From: RGIG5612 sp045604025
GTDB taxonomy: Bacteria; Bacillota; Clostridia; Lachnospirales; Lachnospiraceae
DNA length: 30,115 nucleotides
Direction: 5' to 3'
NCBI GenBank assembly: GCA_045604025.1
Contig: JAZUNG010000155.1
Coordinates: 1 to 30,115 of the forward strand
The number at the start of each line of letters is the position of its first letter. The first letter of the stretch is position 1. Shown here piece after piece: positions 20,983-30,020 of this stretch. The notes beneath the pieces are model-generated. The model worked only from the letters and a program-made list of their open reading frames with translations. It did no database searches and was not told the DNA's origin. Position numbers and translations under genes: made by a program.

Positions 20983-21717
20983 ATGTTGAATGGTCAGACA
21001 GCGATAATCACAGGAGGCTCCCGTGGCATTGGAGCAGCGATCACCAAAAAGCTGGCATCCCTCGGAGCTGACGTAGCAGTTATCTATGCAGGAAATGAAG
21101 CACTGGCGGAGGAAGTCTGTGAAACATGCAGGAATGAGTTCGGTGTAAAGGCACAGAGTTATAAATGTGACGTGGCGGATTTTGCACAGTGCAAGGAAAC
21201 CGTGGCACAGATCAAGGCGGATTTCGGAACAGTGAATATCCTGGTCAATAATGCCGGTATCACCAGAGACGGACTTATTGCCATGATGAAAGAAGACGAT
21301 TTCGACAGGGTCATAGCAACCAACCTCAAAGGCGCGTTCAATATGATCCGTCACTGCACCGGTATCTTCATGAGAAACCGTTCGGGCAGGATAGTAAATA
21401 TCAGTTCTGTATCCGGTATGATGGGAAATGCAGGACAGGTCAATTATTCCGCATCCAAGGCAGGTATCATCGGTCTGACCAAGTCTGTGGCCAGAGAGCT
21501 GGCGCCGCGCGGAGTGACATGCAATGCAGTTGCTCCCGGATTTATCGCAACAGATATGACCAAAGCGCTGCCCACAGATACTGAAGCGATTGCAGCTTCT
21601 ATTCCTCTGGGAAGAGTAGGGGAGCCGGAGGATGTTGCTGATGCAGTCGCATTTCTGGTAAATGTAGGCTACATCACAGGGGAAGTCATCAGAGTTGATG
21701 GCGGCATAGCAATGTAA
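20983..21717 (+). CDS. fabG: 3-oxoacyl-ACP reductase FabG
   Basis: NADPH-dependent short-chain dehydrogenase that reduces 3-oxoacyl-ACP. The 244-aa protein has the cofactor motif TGGSRGIGAAI (10-20), the NNAG motif at 89-92, and the catalytic Ser142, Tyr155 and Lys159 in NISSVSGMMGNAGQVNYSASK. The C-terminal end GYITGEVIRVDGGIAM is typical of FabG. It starts ten bases after fabD, with AAAGG upstream of the ATG. Position in the operon makes FabG, rather than another SDR, the safe call. Confidence 0.96.
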   Translation: MLNGQTAIITGGSRGIGAAITKKLASLGADVAVIYAGNEALAEEVCETCRNEFGVKAQSYKCDVADFAQCKETVAQIKADFGTVNILVNNAGITRDGLIAMMKEDDFDRVIATNLKGAFNMIRHCTGIFMRNRSGRIVNISSVSGMMGNAGQVNYSASKAGIIGLTKSVARELAPRGVTCNAVAPGFIATDMTKALPTDTEAIAASIPLGRVGEPEDVADAVAFLVNVGYITGEVIRVDGGIAM

Positions 21718-21743
21718 ATACATATAAAAGGATGCTTAAGGCT

Positions 21744-22241
21744 ATGAATGAAGGGAACATCAGAAAATACGCTGAGATGATGAAGGAACTGGAACTGACA
21801 GGGCTTGAGATCACCGAAGAGGGGAAGACCGTACGTCTCGAGAGAACGCCCGCAGCACCTGTGGAACGTATCTTCTACCAGGCTGATATGAGCGGTTTCG
21901 CACTGGGCGGAGCACCCGGATTCGGGACCGGAAGGACCAGTGTACCGGATGCCTACGAACAGACCGGCACTCCCGGACAGACAGTACAGAGTCCGGACAA
22001 GGTCCAGGGCGACAATGTCACATCACCCATGGTAGGAGTATTCTATTCATCACCTGCCGAGAATGCCGATCCTTTCGTAAAGAAGGGAGACCGCGTGAAG
22101 AAGGGCGATACTCTGTGTATCATCGAGGCAATGAAGCTGATGAACGAGATCACAGCTGAAAGAGACGGAGTGATCACCGATATCTGCGCGGATAATGGTC
22201 AGATCGTTGACTTCGGCACGGTCCTGTTCAAGATAGCGTAG
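21744..22241 (+). CDS. accB: Biotin carboxyl carrier protein of acetyl-CoA carboxylase
   Basis: Carries the carboxyl group on biotin between AccC and AccD/AccA. The 165-aa protein starts with the family's helical N-terminus (IRKYAEMMKELELTGLEI), has a flexible Gly/Pro/Thr-rich linker (about 50-90) and a C-terminal biotinyl domain with VTSPMVGVFYSSPAE and the biotinylation motif IEAMKLMNE (Lys131). ATG 21732 is in frame but only one base after AAAAGG; ATG 21744 fits the family start and a more normal spacing, so I prefer it with moderate certainty. It sits between fabG and fabZ. No biotin ligase gene is present here. Confidence 0.94.
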   Translation: MNEGNIRKYAEMMKELELTGLEITEEGKTVRLERTPAAPVERIFYQADMSGFALGGAPGFGTGRTSVPDAYEQTGTPGQTVQSPDKVQGDNVTSPMVGVFYSSPAENADPFVKKGDRVKKGDTLCIIEAMKLMNEITAERDGVITDICADNGQIVDFGTVLFKIA

Positions 22242-22267
22242 AGTTTTATACATAAAGGATATTAAAT

Positions 22268-22705
22268 ATGACACAGGAAGAGATCAAACAGATACTCCCG
22301 CACAGGGATAATATGCTCCTCCTCGATGAGGCTTATCAGGAGGGCGAGTATGCACACGGAGTATTCCGTATCAGAGATGATGCGTGGTTTCTGAAGGGAC
22401 ATTTTCCGGGAGCACCAGTTGTTCCGGGAGTAATACTGTGTGAGATACTGGCTCAGTCAGTCTGCGTGCTTCTTGCAGACCGTATGGAAGCCGGCAAGAT
22501 GCCCATGTACACAGGTCTAAACAACGTGAAGTTCAGATCACCGGTCAGACCCGGAGATGTGTTCGAGACCAAGTGCCGCATCACCCGCAGCAAGGGACCG
22601 TTCTTTTTCGCAGAAGGCGAAGGACGTGTAGGCGACAGACTGTGCATAAAGGCAGAATTTTCTTTTGCGATTACGGAGAATGAAATATGTTTTCAAAAAT
22701 CCTGA
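22268..22705 (+). CDS. fabZ: 3-hydroxyacyl-ACP dehydratase FabZ
   Basis: Hot-dog-fold enzyme that dehydrates 3-hydroxyacyl-ACP. The 145-aa protein starts with ILPHRDNMLLLDEA, and the catalytic residues are His45 in GHFPGAPVVPG and Glu59 in CEILAQ. No FabA-type isomerase motif is seen. AAAGGAT lies before the ATG. The gene overlaps accC by 19 bases, implying coupled translation. No fabM-like isomerase gene is in the operon, so how unsaturated chains are made, if they are, is not visible. Confidence 0.95.
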   Translation: MTQEEIKQILPHRDNMLLLDEAYQEGEYAHGVFRIRDDAWFLKGHFPGAPVVPGVILCEILAQSVCVLLADRMEAGKMPMYTGLNNVKFRSPVRPGDVFETKCRITRSKGPFFFAEGEGRVGDRLCIKAEFSFAITENEICFQKS

Positions 22706-23997
22706 TTGCCAACAGAGGCGAGATAGCAGTAAGAATAATCAGAGCTTGTAAGGAGATGGGCATCAGCACTGTCTCCGTTTATTCAGAGGCAGACAAGGAC
22801 GCTCTGCATGTTCAGCTGGCAGATGAAAGCTACTGCATAGGACCTTCACCTGCAGCAGAGAGTTATTTAAATGAAGACAGGATCATCAGTGCCGCTCTTG
22901 TAGCAGGCGCGCAGGCCATACATCCCGGATACGGTTTTCTGTCCGAGAATGCTCACTTTGCGTCGCTGTGCCGCAGGAACGGTATTGTTTTTATAGGACC
23001 GGATCCCAAGTCCATGGAGACTATCAGCGACAAGACCCAGATCAAGAAGATCATGGAGAAGACCAGGCTTCATCCAATCCCCGGTACAGATGCACTGTGG
23101 ACCCTTGACGAGGCCATGGAAGCAGCTGAACGCATAGGATATCCCATCATGCTGAAGGCCATCAACGGAGGAGGCGGAAGAGGTATCCGAATGGTCGCGT
23201 CAGCTGATCAGCTGGCCCAGGAATATCCTCTGGCCATAGCAGAGAGCGAAGCGGCATTCGGTGACGGCAGCGTATATATGGAGAAATACATCTATCCTGC
23301 GCGTCATATCGAGGTGCAGATCCTGGCAGATGAGGACGGACATGTGGTCAGTCTCGGTGAGCGTGACTGCTCAGTCCAGAGAAGACATCAGAAGCTCATA
23401 GAGGAGACGCCTTCACCCGGAGTAACCCCTGAACAGAGAGCCAGGCTGATGGAAGACGTTGCAGACGCTGTCAAGACCATGGGATACGTAGGCGCAGGCA
23501 CACTGGAGTTCCTGATGGACATGGAAGGCAATTTCTGGTTCATGGAAATGAATGTCAGACTTCAGGTGGAGCACTGCGTAACAGAGATGCTGACCAGAGT
23601 GGATATGGTCAAGTGGCAGATCAGAGCCGCAGCAGGCGTACCACTCAGATTTGCACAGGAGGATATCCCTTTAGACAGCGGAACATCCATTGAGTGCCGT
23701 ATAAACGCGCTTACACCAGGCAGGATAGAGTCACTCCATGTACCCGGAGGACCATTCGTCAGGTTTGATTCATGGCTCCTTCAGGGAGCAGAGGTCAGCC
23801 CGTATTATGATTCACTGCTGGGCAAGGTCGTAGTATTTGCAGGAACCCGTGAAGAGGCAGTCAGAAAGATGCGTACAGCCCTGAGTGAGCTGGTCATCAC
23901 GGGAGTCCGTACCAATATAGCAGAACAGTTCCAGATCATCAGTGATCCGAGGTTCAGGACCGGTGAGTATGATCTGACGCTGATGGAAGGCAGGTAG
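22687..23997 (+). CDS. accC: Biotin carboxylase subunit of acetyl-CoA carboxylase
   Basis: ATP-grasp enzyme that carboxylates the biotin on AccB. The 436-aa protein has ILIANRGEIAVRIIRACKE at the N-terminus, HPGYGFLSENA, the glycine-rich ATP loop MLKAINGGGGRGIRMV, MEKYIYPARHIEVQI, the core ERDCSVQRRHQKLIEE-type segment, and FMEMNVRLQVEH with the bicarbonate/biotin-site residues. It is slightly shorter than the usual 445-450 aa at the C-terminus. The ATG lies inside the end of fabZ, with GGAGA upstream. The chemistry-bearing residues all appear intact. Confidence 0.96.
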   Translation: MFSKILIANRGEIAVRIIRACKEMGISTVSVYSEADKDALHVQLADESYCIGPSPAAESYLNEDRIISAALVAGAQAIHPGYGFLSENAHFASLCRRNGIVFIGPDPKSMETISDKTQIKKIMEKTRLHPIPGTDALWTLDEAMEAAERIGYPIMLKAINGGGGRGIRMVASADQLAQEYPLAIAESEAAFGDGSVYMEKYIYPARHIEVQILADEDGHVVSLGERDCSVQRRHQKLIEETPSPGVTPEQRARLMEDVADAVKTMGYVGAGTLEFLMDMEGNFWFMEMNVRLQVEHCVTEMLTRVDMVKWQIRAAAGVPLRFAQEDIPLDSGTSIECRINALTPGRIESLHVPGGPFVRFDSWLLQGAEVSPYYDSLLGKVVVFAGTREEAVRKMRTALSELVITGVRTNIAEQFQIISDPRFRTGEYDLTLMEGR

Positions 23998-24001
23998 AAG
24001 A

Positions 24002-24925
24002 ATGCCGTTTTTGGATTTTATTTTTCAGCCCAAGAACGAGCTGGAGTCAGGCGGAAGAAACGCCGCTCCCGTTCAGGAGGATGAGAGCGAGCCTGAAAAG
24101 ACATGTCCCAACTGTCACAGGACTATCACTCTCAGCCGCCTCTGGGCCAATCAGAATACATGTTCCTGCGGTTATCATTTCAGGATAACTGCCAGACAGA
24201 GGATCGCGTTCCTGACAGACAAGGGCTCTTTTGAAGAGCTTTTCAGTGACGTGAAGACCGGCGATCCCATACATTTCCCGGGATACCAGAAGAAGCTTGA
24301 GACCACACGTATTTCCAGCAAGGAGGAAGAGGCAGTTATCTGCGGTACAGCGACTTTGTATGGACAGAAATGCTGCCTGTTTGTCATGGAGCCTTATTTC
24401 ATGATGGGCAGCATGGGAACCGCAGTAGGTGAAAGGCTGACCAGACTCTTTGAGTATGCAACCGAAGAAGGGATGCCCGTTGTAGGATTCAGTGTGTCCG
24501 GCGGTGCCCGCATGCAGGAAGGTCTGGCATCTCTTATGCAGATGGCCAAGGTCAGCGGAGCGGTAAAACGCCACAGCGATGCAGGTCTTCTGTATATCAT
24601 CGTACTGACTGACCCTACCACAGGAGGCGTTACTGCCAGCTTCGCCATGGAGGGCGACGTCATCCTGGCAGAGCCGGGAGCCACTGTGGGATTTGCTGGT
24701 GCCAGAGTCATCGAGCAGACCACCAGGAAGTCCTTGCCCAAGGGATTCCAGACAGCTGAATTCATGCTGGAGCATGGTTTCGTGGATGCCATCGCACCCA
24801 GACGCAGCCAGAAAAAGCTCCTGGCCAAGCTGCTGGAGCTGCACTCAGGGGAGGAGATCTGCATTCCGGACGATGAACCGAATGAAGATATACAAAACGA
24901 AGAACAGAAGGAGGTTCAGGCATGA
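24002..24925 (+). CDS. accD: Acetyl-CoA carboxylase carboxyltransferase subunit beta
   Basis: With AccA it transfers the carboxyl group from biotin to acetyl-CoA to give malonyl-CoA. The 307-aa protein has an N-terminal zinc ribbon (CPNC at 35-38, then NTCSCGYHF with Cys54 and Cys56) and the crotonase-like carboxyltransferase domain with EPYFMMGSMGTAVGER, SVSGGARMQEG and PTTGGVTASFAMEGD. The second zinc knuckle reads C-x-C, not the usual C-x-x-C, which looks like a one-residue deletion. The C-terminal tail is acidic. The stop overlaps the accA start (ATGA). accD and accA as separate, coupled genes is the usual bacterial form. Confidence 0.95.
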   Translation: MPFLDFIFQPKNELESGGRNAAPVQEDESEPEKTCPNCHRTITLSRLWANQNTCSCGYHFRITARQRIAFLTDKGSFEELFSDVKTGDPIHFPGYQKKLETTRISSKEEEAVICGTATLYGQKCCLFVMEPYFMMGSMGTAVGERLTRLFEYATEEGMPVVGFSVSGGARMQEGLASLMQMAKVSGAVKRHSDAGLLYIIVLTDPTTGGVTASFAMEGDVILAEPGATVGFAGARVIEQTTRKSLPKGFQTAEFMLEHGFVDAIAPRRSQKKLLAKLLELHSGEEICIPDDEPNEDIQNEEQKEVQA

Positions 24926-25722
24926 GTGATGCATATGAGAAGGTCAAAATTGCCAGAGGCAACAAGAGACCTACCTCCGCAGATTATATATCACACCTGT
25001 TTACGGAGTTTATAGAGCTCCATGGTGACAGGAGATTTTCGGACGACAGCGCCGTTACAGGAGGGATCGCCAGGTTGGGGACCATGCCTGTTACGGTAAT
25101 AGGCATCGAAAAGGGCCGCAATACCAGAGAACGTATGCAGCATGCATTTGGAGCGCCCAATCCTGAAGGCTACAGAAAGGCACTGCGTCTCATGAAACAG
25201 GCGGAGAAGTTCGGAAGACCTGTAGTATGCCTGGTGGATACCTCCGGAGCTTACTGCGGCATAGGAGCGGAAGAGCGCGGTCAGGGACAGGCCATCGCTG
25301 AGAACCTGATGGAAATGATGACACTGAAGACCCCTGTGATCTCCATGGTCATAGGTGAGGGAGGCTCCGGCGGAGCTCTGGCACTGTGTGTGGCTGACAG
25401 AGTCTGGATGCTGGAAAATGCCATTTATTCGGTTATCTCACCTGAAGGCTGCGCCAGCATATTGTGGAAGGATGCTTCCAAGGCTGAGGCAGCAGCAGAC
25501 TGTCTGAAGCTGACAGCCCAGGACTCTCTGGAAAGCCATATCATCGACAGAGTGATATCTGAAGAAAATCTGGGGACAGATGAATTCTATCAGGATCTGA
25601 AGGAGCTCCTGATCAGTACATTCGGAGAACTGAAGGAACTGTCTGTGGGCGAGCTTCTGGAGCAGAGATATCAGAGCTTCAGAAAGATAGGCGCTCCTGC
25701 GCAGACAGATACAGACGCGTAA
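24922..25722 (+). CDS. accA: Acetyl-CoA carboxylase carboxyltransferase subunit alpha
   Basis: Partner of AccD in the carboxyltransferase. The 266-aa protein has KRPTSADYISHLFTEFIELHGDR, the oxyanion-hole region with DTSGAYCGIGAEERGQGQAIA, and VIGEGGSGGALAL followed by YSVISPEGCASILWKD. It is shorter than E. coli AccA (319 aa) because the N-terminal helical extension is reduced, as is common in Bacillota. AAGGAGG is eight bases before the ATG, and the first four bases overlap accD. fabF follows after 40 bases. Confidence 0.96.
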   Translation: MSDAYEKVKIARGNKRPTSADYISHLFTEFIELHGDRRFSDDSAVTGGIARLGTMPVTVIGIEKGRNTRERMQHAFGAPNPEGYRKALRLMKQAEKFGRPVVCLVDTSGAYCGIGAEERGQGQAIAENLMEMMTLKTPVISMVIGEGGSGGALALCVADRVWMLENAIYSVISPEGCASILWKDASKAEAAADCLKLTAQDSLESHIIDRVISEENLGTDEFYQDLKELLISTFGELKELSVGELLEQRYQSFRKIGAPAQTDTDA

Positions 25723-25762
25723 AGATCATCTCACAGCATTACATATATAGAAGGAGAAACAA

Positions 25763-26995
25763 ATGAGAAGAGTAGCAGTTACAGGTCTCGGTGTTGTCAG
25801 CCCTCTGGGAAATGATGTACAGACCTTCTGGACCAATATCAAAGCAGGAAAATGCGGTATCGGTCCTATCACCAGATTTGACACAACTGATTACAAGGTC
25901 AAGGTAGCCGCTGAAGTCAGGGACTTCGATCCCAGGACATTTATGGAGAAGCTGGATGTACAGCACAGCGACATCTATACACAGTTTGCCATGTGTGCAG
26001 CTATCCAGGCTATGGAAGACAGCGGTATCCAGGGTTCTGTACCCGAAGAGAGGATAGGCGTGTATATCGGAACCGGTATCGGCGGTATCGCAACATTCAT
26101 GTCAGAGCATCAGAAGATGCTGGAGAAAGGCCCCAGAAGAGTTTCCCCTTATTTCATACCAATGATGATCGCCAACATGGCATCGGGAATGATAGCCATG
26201 AGATATCAGTGCAAGGGCCCTGCTATCCCGGCTGTAACAGCATGTGCTTCGGGCTCCAATTCCATAGGAGAGGCTATGAGGCTGATCCGCCACGGATATA
26301 TGGATGCCATGATAGCAGGCGGCGCAGAGGCAACTGTTAATGCATTGGCCGCAGCAGGATTCTCTACCATGCAGGCGCTCAGCTTTTCTGAAGACCCGCT
26401 GGCAGCTTCACTTCCATTTGACGCCAGAAGAGGCGGTTTCGTCATGGGAGAAGGCGCAGGTGTGCTGATCCTGGAAGAGTATGAGCATGCGGTAGCACGT
26501 GGAGCCCATATCTATGCGGAACTGGCCGGATATGGTTCCACCTGTGACGCTTATCATATGACAGCTCCTCATCCCGAAGCAGAAGGCGGAGCCAGAGCCA
26601 TCGCTGATGCATGGGCAGAGACCGGACTGGACACAGATAAGATCTATTACAATGCTCATGGTACAGGTACTCATATGAACGACCTGGCTGAGACTATAGC
26701 TGTCAAGAAGGCATTTGGTGAGGAGCGTGCAAGAAAGATCGCGATCAGCTCCACCAAGTCCATGACAGGACATATGCTGGGTGCAGCAGGTGCTGCAGAG
26801 GCTGTTGTATCGGTTCTCGCGCTGACAGAAGGTGTCGCACCTCCTACCATCGGACTGACAGAGCCTGATCCGGAATGTGATCTGGATTATACACCTCTGG
26901 TTGCAAGAGAGGCTGAGTTTGACGCAGCACTCTCATCTTCACTGGGATTCGGCGGACATAATGCATGTCTGGCATTTGTAAAGGCAGACAGGTAA
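25763..26995 (+). CDS. fabF: 3-oxoacyl-ACP synthase II (FabF), first copy
   Basis: Condensing enzyme that extends acyl-ACP with malonyl-ACP. The 410-aa thiolase-fold protein has the nucleophile Cys161 in VTACASGSNSIGEAM, His299 in NAHGTGTHMND, Lys332 and His337 in STKSMTGHMLGAAGAAEAV, and the C-terminal SLGFGGHNACL. The catalytic Cys-His-His set is complete. It has AAGGAG about seven bases before the ATG and follows accA; a second KAS gene starts four bases after its stop. In this operon, which lacks fabH, one of the two copies would also have to help start chains if no fabH exists elsewhere. Confidence 0.95.
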   Translation: MRRVAVTGLGVVSPLGNDVQTFWTNIKAGKCGIGPITRFDTTDYKVKVAAEVRDFDPRTFMEKLDVQHSDIYTQFAMCAAIQAMEDSGIQGSVPEERIGVYIGTGIGGIATFMSEHQKMLEKGPRRVSPYFIPMMIANMASGMIAMRYQCKGPAIPAVTACASGSNSIGEAMRLIRHGYMDAMIAGGAEATVNALAAAGFSTMQALSFSEDPLAASLPFDARRGGFVMGEGAGVLILEEYEHAVARGAHIYAELAGYGSTCDAYHMTAPHPEAEGGARAIADAWAETGLDTDKIYYNAHGTGTHMNDLAETIAVKKAFGEERARKIAISSTKSMTGHMLGAAGAAEAVVSVLALTEGVAPPTIGLTEPDPECDLDYTPLVAREAEFDAALSSSLGFGGHNACLAFVKADR

Positions 26996-26999
26996 ATAA

Positions 27000-28205
27000 A
27001 TGAGCAGAACACGTATAGTAATTACAGGAATGGGTGCTGTAACTCCCATAGGAACAGGCGTAGATGCCTTCTGGGACGGGATCGTATGCGGAAAATGCGG
27101 CATCACTGATATACAGGGAATGGATGACGAACAGATCCCGGTAAATAGAGCCGGGCAGGTTACGGATTTCAATCCCAGAGACTACCTGCCGGTCAGACTG
27201 GTCCAGGACCTCGAACCATATATGCAGTATGCTTATGTGGCAGCGGAGGAAGCTCTGGAGAGAAGCGGACTGAACAGCGAGAGCGACCGTGTAGGTATCG
27301 TAATGGGCAGTGCCCTAGCTGGTATCAATATCATTGGAGAGACAGCGGTTAAGTACAAGGTGGACCAGCGTCAGGCAGGTCCCAAGTTCCTGACCAAGGC
27401 GATGGGAAATATTGCCGCAGCACATTTTTCCATCAATCACAAGATCCACGGACCGAGCATGACAGTCAGCACAGCCTGCTCCTCCGCCGGAGATGCGGTG
27501 ACACTGGCAGCCATGATGATACGAGCAGGCATGGCAGATGCCATGGTGGTAATGGCAGGAGAGTCTGCCATCTCTCCCACACTGATACAGAGCCTGACCA
27601 AGACAGGCGCATTGTCCAGAACCGGACAGAGCAAACCTTTTGATCTGGACAGGAACGGATTTGCTCTCGGAGAAGGCGGAGGCGCGCTGATACTTGAAAG
27701 CTACGAGAGCGCCAGCGCCAGAGGAGCAGATATGATCGCTGAGCTGTTGGGATGCGCCAACAATACTGACGCGTTCAATCCGGTATCTCCTGACCCTGAC
27801 GGTGAGGGAGCTGCAGCATGTATGAGACTGGCTCTTGCTGATGCGGGTATTTCCCCGGATCAGGTGGATTATATCAACGCGCACGGAACAGCTACCAACA
27901 TAGGAGATATAGCCGAAGCCAGCGCTATCAGGAATGTGTTCGGAGGCAGAGCAGTTCCGGTCAGCTCCACCAAGGGAGCTACCGGACATATGATGGGAGC
28001 AGGCGGTATCGTTGAGCTGATCGCCTGCGTAAAGGCTATCGAGACAGGCGTTCTCCCTGTTAATATCGGATATGAGACACCTGATCCTGCATGCAGTCTG
28101 AATATCGTAACTGCAGGAAACAATACCGCACATGCAGATATCGCGTTATCCGATGCACTGGGATTTGGCGGACAGAACTCATGTGTGATCGTAGGAAGGA
28201 TATGA
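27000..28205 (+). CDS. Second 3-oxoacyl-ACP synthase (FabF-like)
   Basis: Tandem paralogue of the upstream fabF, 401 aa, and clearly diverged from it. The active-site residues remain: Cys160 in VSTACSSAGDAV, His295 in NAHGTATNIGD, Lys325 and His330 in STKGATGHMMGAGG. Differences include TACSS for TACAS around the nucleophile, HGTAT for HGTGT, and GFGGQN for GFGGHN in the gatekeeper loop, which could change chain-length or primer preference. It could act as a specialised elongation enzyme, a malonyl-ACP-decarboxylating initiator, or a KAS for a side product. I cannot tell which. It is the last gene of the tight fatty-acid block. Confidence 0.88.
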   Translation: MSRTRIVITGMGAVTPIGTGVDAFWDGIVCGKCGITDIQGMDDEQIPVNRAGQVTDFNPRDYLPVRLVQDLEPYMQYAYVAAEEALERSGLNSESDRVGIVMGSALAGINIIGETAVKYKVDQRQAGPKFLTKAMGNIAAAHFSINHKIHGPSMTVSTACSSAGDAVTLAAMMIRAGMADAMVVMAGESAISPTLIQSLTKTGALSRTGQSKPFDLDRNGFALGEGGGALILESYESASARGADMIAELLGCANNTDAFNPVSPDPDGEGAAACMRLALADAGISPDQVDYINAHGTATNIGDIAEASAIRNVFGGRAVPVSSTKGATGHMMGAGGIVELIACVKAIETGVLPVNIGYETPDPACSLNIVTAGNNTAHADIALSDALGFGGQNSCVIVGRI

Positions 28206-28264
28206 TCTGACATACACCTGGCTGGCAGTATCAGACCGGGAAACATTACTCTGTATTATATATT

Positions 28265-29950
28265 ATGAAGAATTACACTTACGACGCAGAAAATTTCAAA
28301 AACATATTTGAGCAGAGCTTCACATGGATCAGCGGATTTATGAGGAACGTAAGACGTTTTCCTGACAGAAATGCAGTGATAGATCCGGACAAGGACGGTA
28401 CAGAGAGGATCTGGACATATTTCGAGCTGAACTCAGACGTGAACCGTCTGGCAAACGGACTGGCAGCTGCAGGAGTCGGTGAGGGAGATATGGTATTTTA
28501 TCAGCTCTACAACTCCCCTCAGTTTGTCATGTGCTATGTGGCTCCTCAGAAGCTGGGAGCGATCAACAGCCCTGGCAACTTCAATCTGGCAGCGGGTGAG
28601 ACGGCACGTATCATCGACCGTGACAGACCGAAGGCATATATTTATGACTGTGATGTCATGGATATGGCTGTCAAGGCTCTGGAGCTGTGCACAGAGAAGC
28701 CATCGCTCATCCTGGCTGTGGATTATCATGGAAAGCACCCTGTCCTTCCGGAAGGGCATATATTCTTTGACGATTATATCCACATGTTCCCGAACAAAGA
28801 GCCCAAGGCACAGTATACTCCGGATATGTATGCGGAGGTGACCAGGCTGGGAACTTCGGGAACCACCGGAACTCCCAAGGCAGTTCCCCTGAATAATGCC
28901 AATGAAGTGCTCTCGGCGCATGACTGCATCATGCATTTTCCGCTGTCACCTGTGGACGTGACCATGAACATGACGCCATGGTTTCACAGAGGAGGGCTGC
29001 ACTCAGGCGGTCCCACTCCTACACTGTATGCTGGCGCGGCGCTGGTCGTCATGCGTATGTTCAGTGCTCCCGCGTGCTTCCACTGCGTGGAAAGATATGG
29101 CGTGACATTTCTGATCGGAGTTCCGTCAGCACTCAACAATCTGGCAAAACGTCAGGAAAAGCATCCGACCGATCTGTCTCAGCTGAAGGGTATAGTTACC
29201 ATGGGAAGCCCTTTGGAAACTCAGGACTGCATCAGATTCCAGAAGGTGCTGACCCCGAATATCTTCAATGGGTATGGAACTACAGAGACATTCTGGAACA
29301 GTTTCTTAAGGCCATATGATCTGCCGCAGATGGCAGGTTCAGCGGGCCGTTCCTGCACAGATGACGAGATCCGTATAGTTAATATCTATGAGGACCGGAA
29401 GGCTGATCCGGATGATGTGGTACCCCGGGACGGACAGACCCAGGGCGAGATCATTATCTATTCACCATATAAATCTGCGCTCTGCTATGCGGAAAATCCC
29501 GAGCAGACCGCTGAGAAGTATTACAATGGCTGGTTCTACACCAAGGACATAGGAACATGGGATAATGAAAGCTATATCACTGTGGCCGGACGCAAGAATG
29601 ACATGATCATATGCATGGGCGAGAATATTTATCCCGCACAGCTCGAAGAGGTCATAAATCGCCATCCTCTGGTGCGTGACTGTATGGTCACCGGAGTGGA
29701 GGATGAGTCACGCGGAGAGTCGGTAGTAGCGTATGTCATCCCTGAAGATGAGACCCTGACTGTAAATGAACTGAACAGATACTGCCAGGAAAGCGACGAC
29801 CTGTCAGCTTATAAATGTCCGAGGTTCTATGCGTTTACGGATGAGCTTCCGTACAACTCTACCGGTAAGAAGCAGCATTATCTTCTTAAGGAGAGAGCCC
29901 GTGCGGACAAGGCAGCCGGGCAGCTGCTGAGACCCAGACTGGTAAAGTAG
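28265..29950 (+). CDS. AMP-dependent acyl-CoA synthetase/ligase family protein
   Basis: Adenylate-forming enzyme of the ANL family, 561 aa, cytosolic and without a signal peptide. Motifs in order: ATP loop LGTSGTTGTPKAVPL (TSGTTGTPK at 197-205), NGYGTTETFW, YTKDIGTW with the ribose-binding Asp, GRKNDMIICMGENIYPAQLEEV for the hinge, and the catalytic lysine in NSTGKKQHY (about Lys535). These fit carboxylate activation to acyl-AMP and probably acyl-CoA; the substrate is unknown. It lies 59 bases after the second KAS gene, so it may recycle or supply acyl groups to the fatty-acid pathway, or may form its own unit. ATG 28265 has no visible Shine-Dalgarno sequence; the bases before it are AT-rich. 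Confidence 0.88.
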   Translation: MKNYTYDAENFKNIFEQSFTWISGFMRNVRRFPDRNAVIDPDKDGTERIWTYFELNSDVNRLANGLAAAGVGEGDMVFYQLYNSPQFVMCYVAPQKLGAINSPGNFNLAAGETARIIDRDRPKAYIYDCDVMDMAVKALELCTEKPSLILAVDYHGKHPVLPEGHIFFDDYIHMFPNKEPKAQYTPDMYAEVTRLGTSGTTGTPKAVPLNNANEVLSAHDCIMHFPLSPVDVTMNMTPWFHRGGLHSGGPTPTLYAGAALVVMRMFSAPACFHCVERYGVTFLIGVPSALNNLAKRQEKHPTDLSQLKGIVTMGSPLETQDCIRFQKVLTPNIFNGYGTTETFWNSFLRPYDLPQMAGSAGRSCTDDEIRIVNIYEDRKADPDDVVPRDGQTQGEIIIYSPYKSALCYAENPEQTAEKYYNGWFYTKDIGTWDNESYITVAGRKNDMIICMGENIYPAQLEEVINRHPLVRDCMVTGVEDESRGESVVAYVIPEDETLTVNELNRYCQESDDLSAYKCPRFYAFTDELPYNSTGKKQHYLLKERARADKAAGQLLRPRLVK

Positions 29951-29984
29951 ACTGCTGTGAACATGAAGTCCGGACATGAGAGGT

Positions 29985-30010
29985 ATCTGAAAACATTCTT
30001 CAGGTTTTTG
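29985..30010 (+). terminator. Probable terminator after the acyl-CoA ligase gene
   Basis: ATCTGAA (29985-29991) pairs with TTCAGGT (29999-30005, one G-U) around a seven-base loop, followed directly by TTTT. The stem is AT-rich but the T-run is good. Confidence 0.55.
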
Positions 30011-30020
30011 AAAATTTGAG

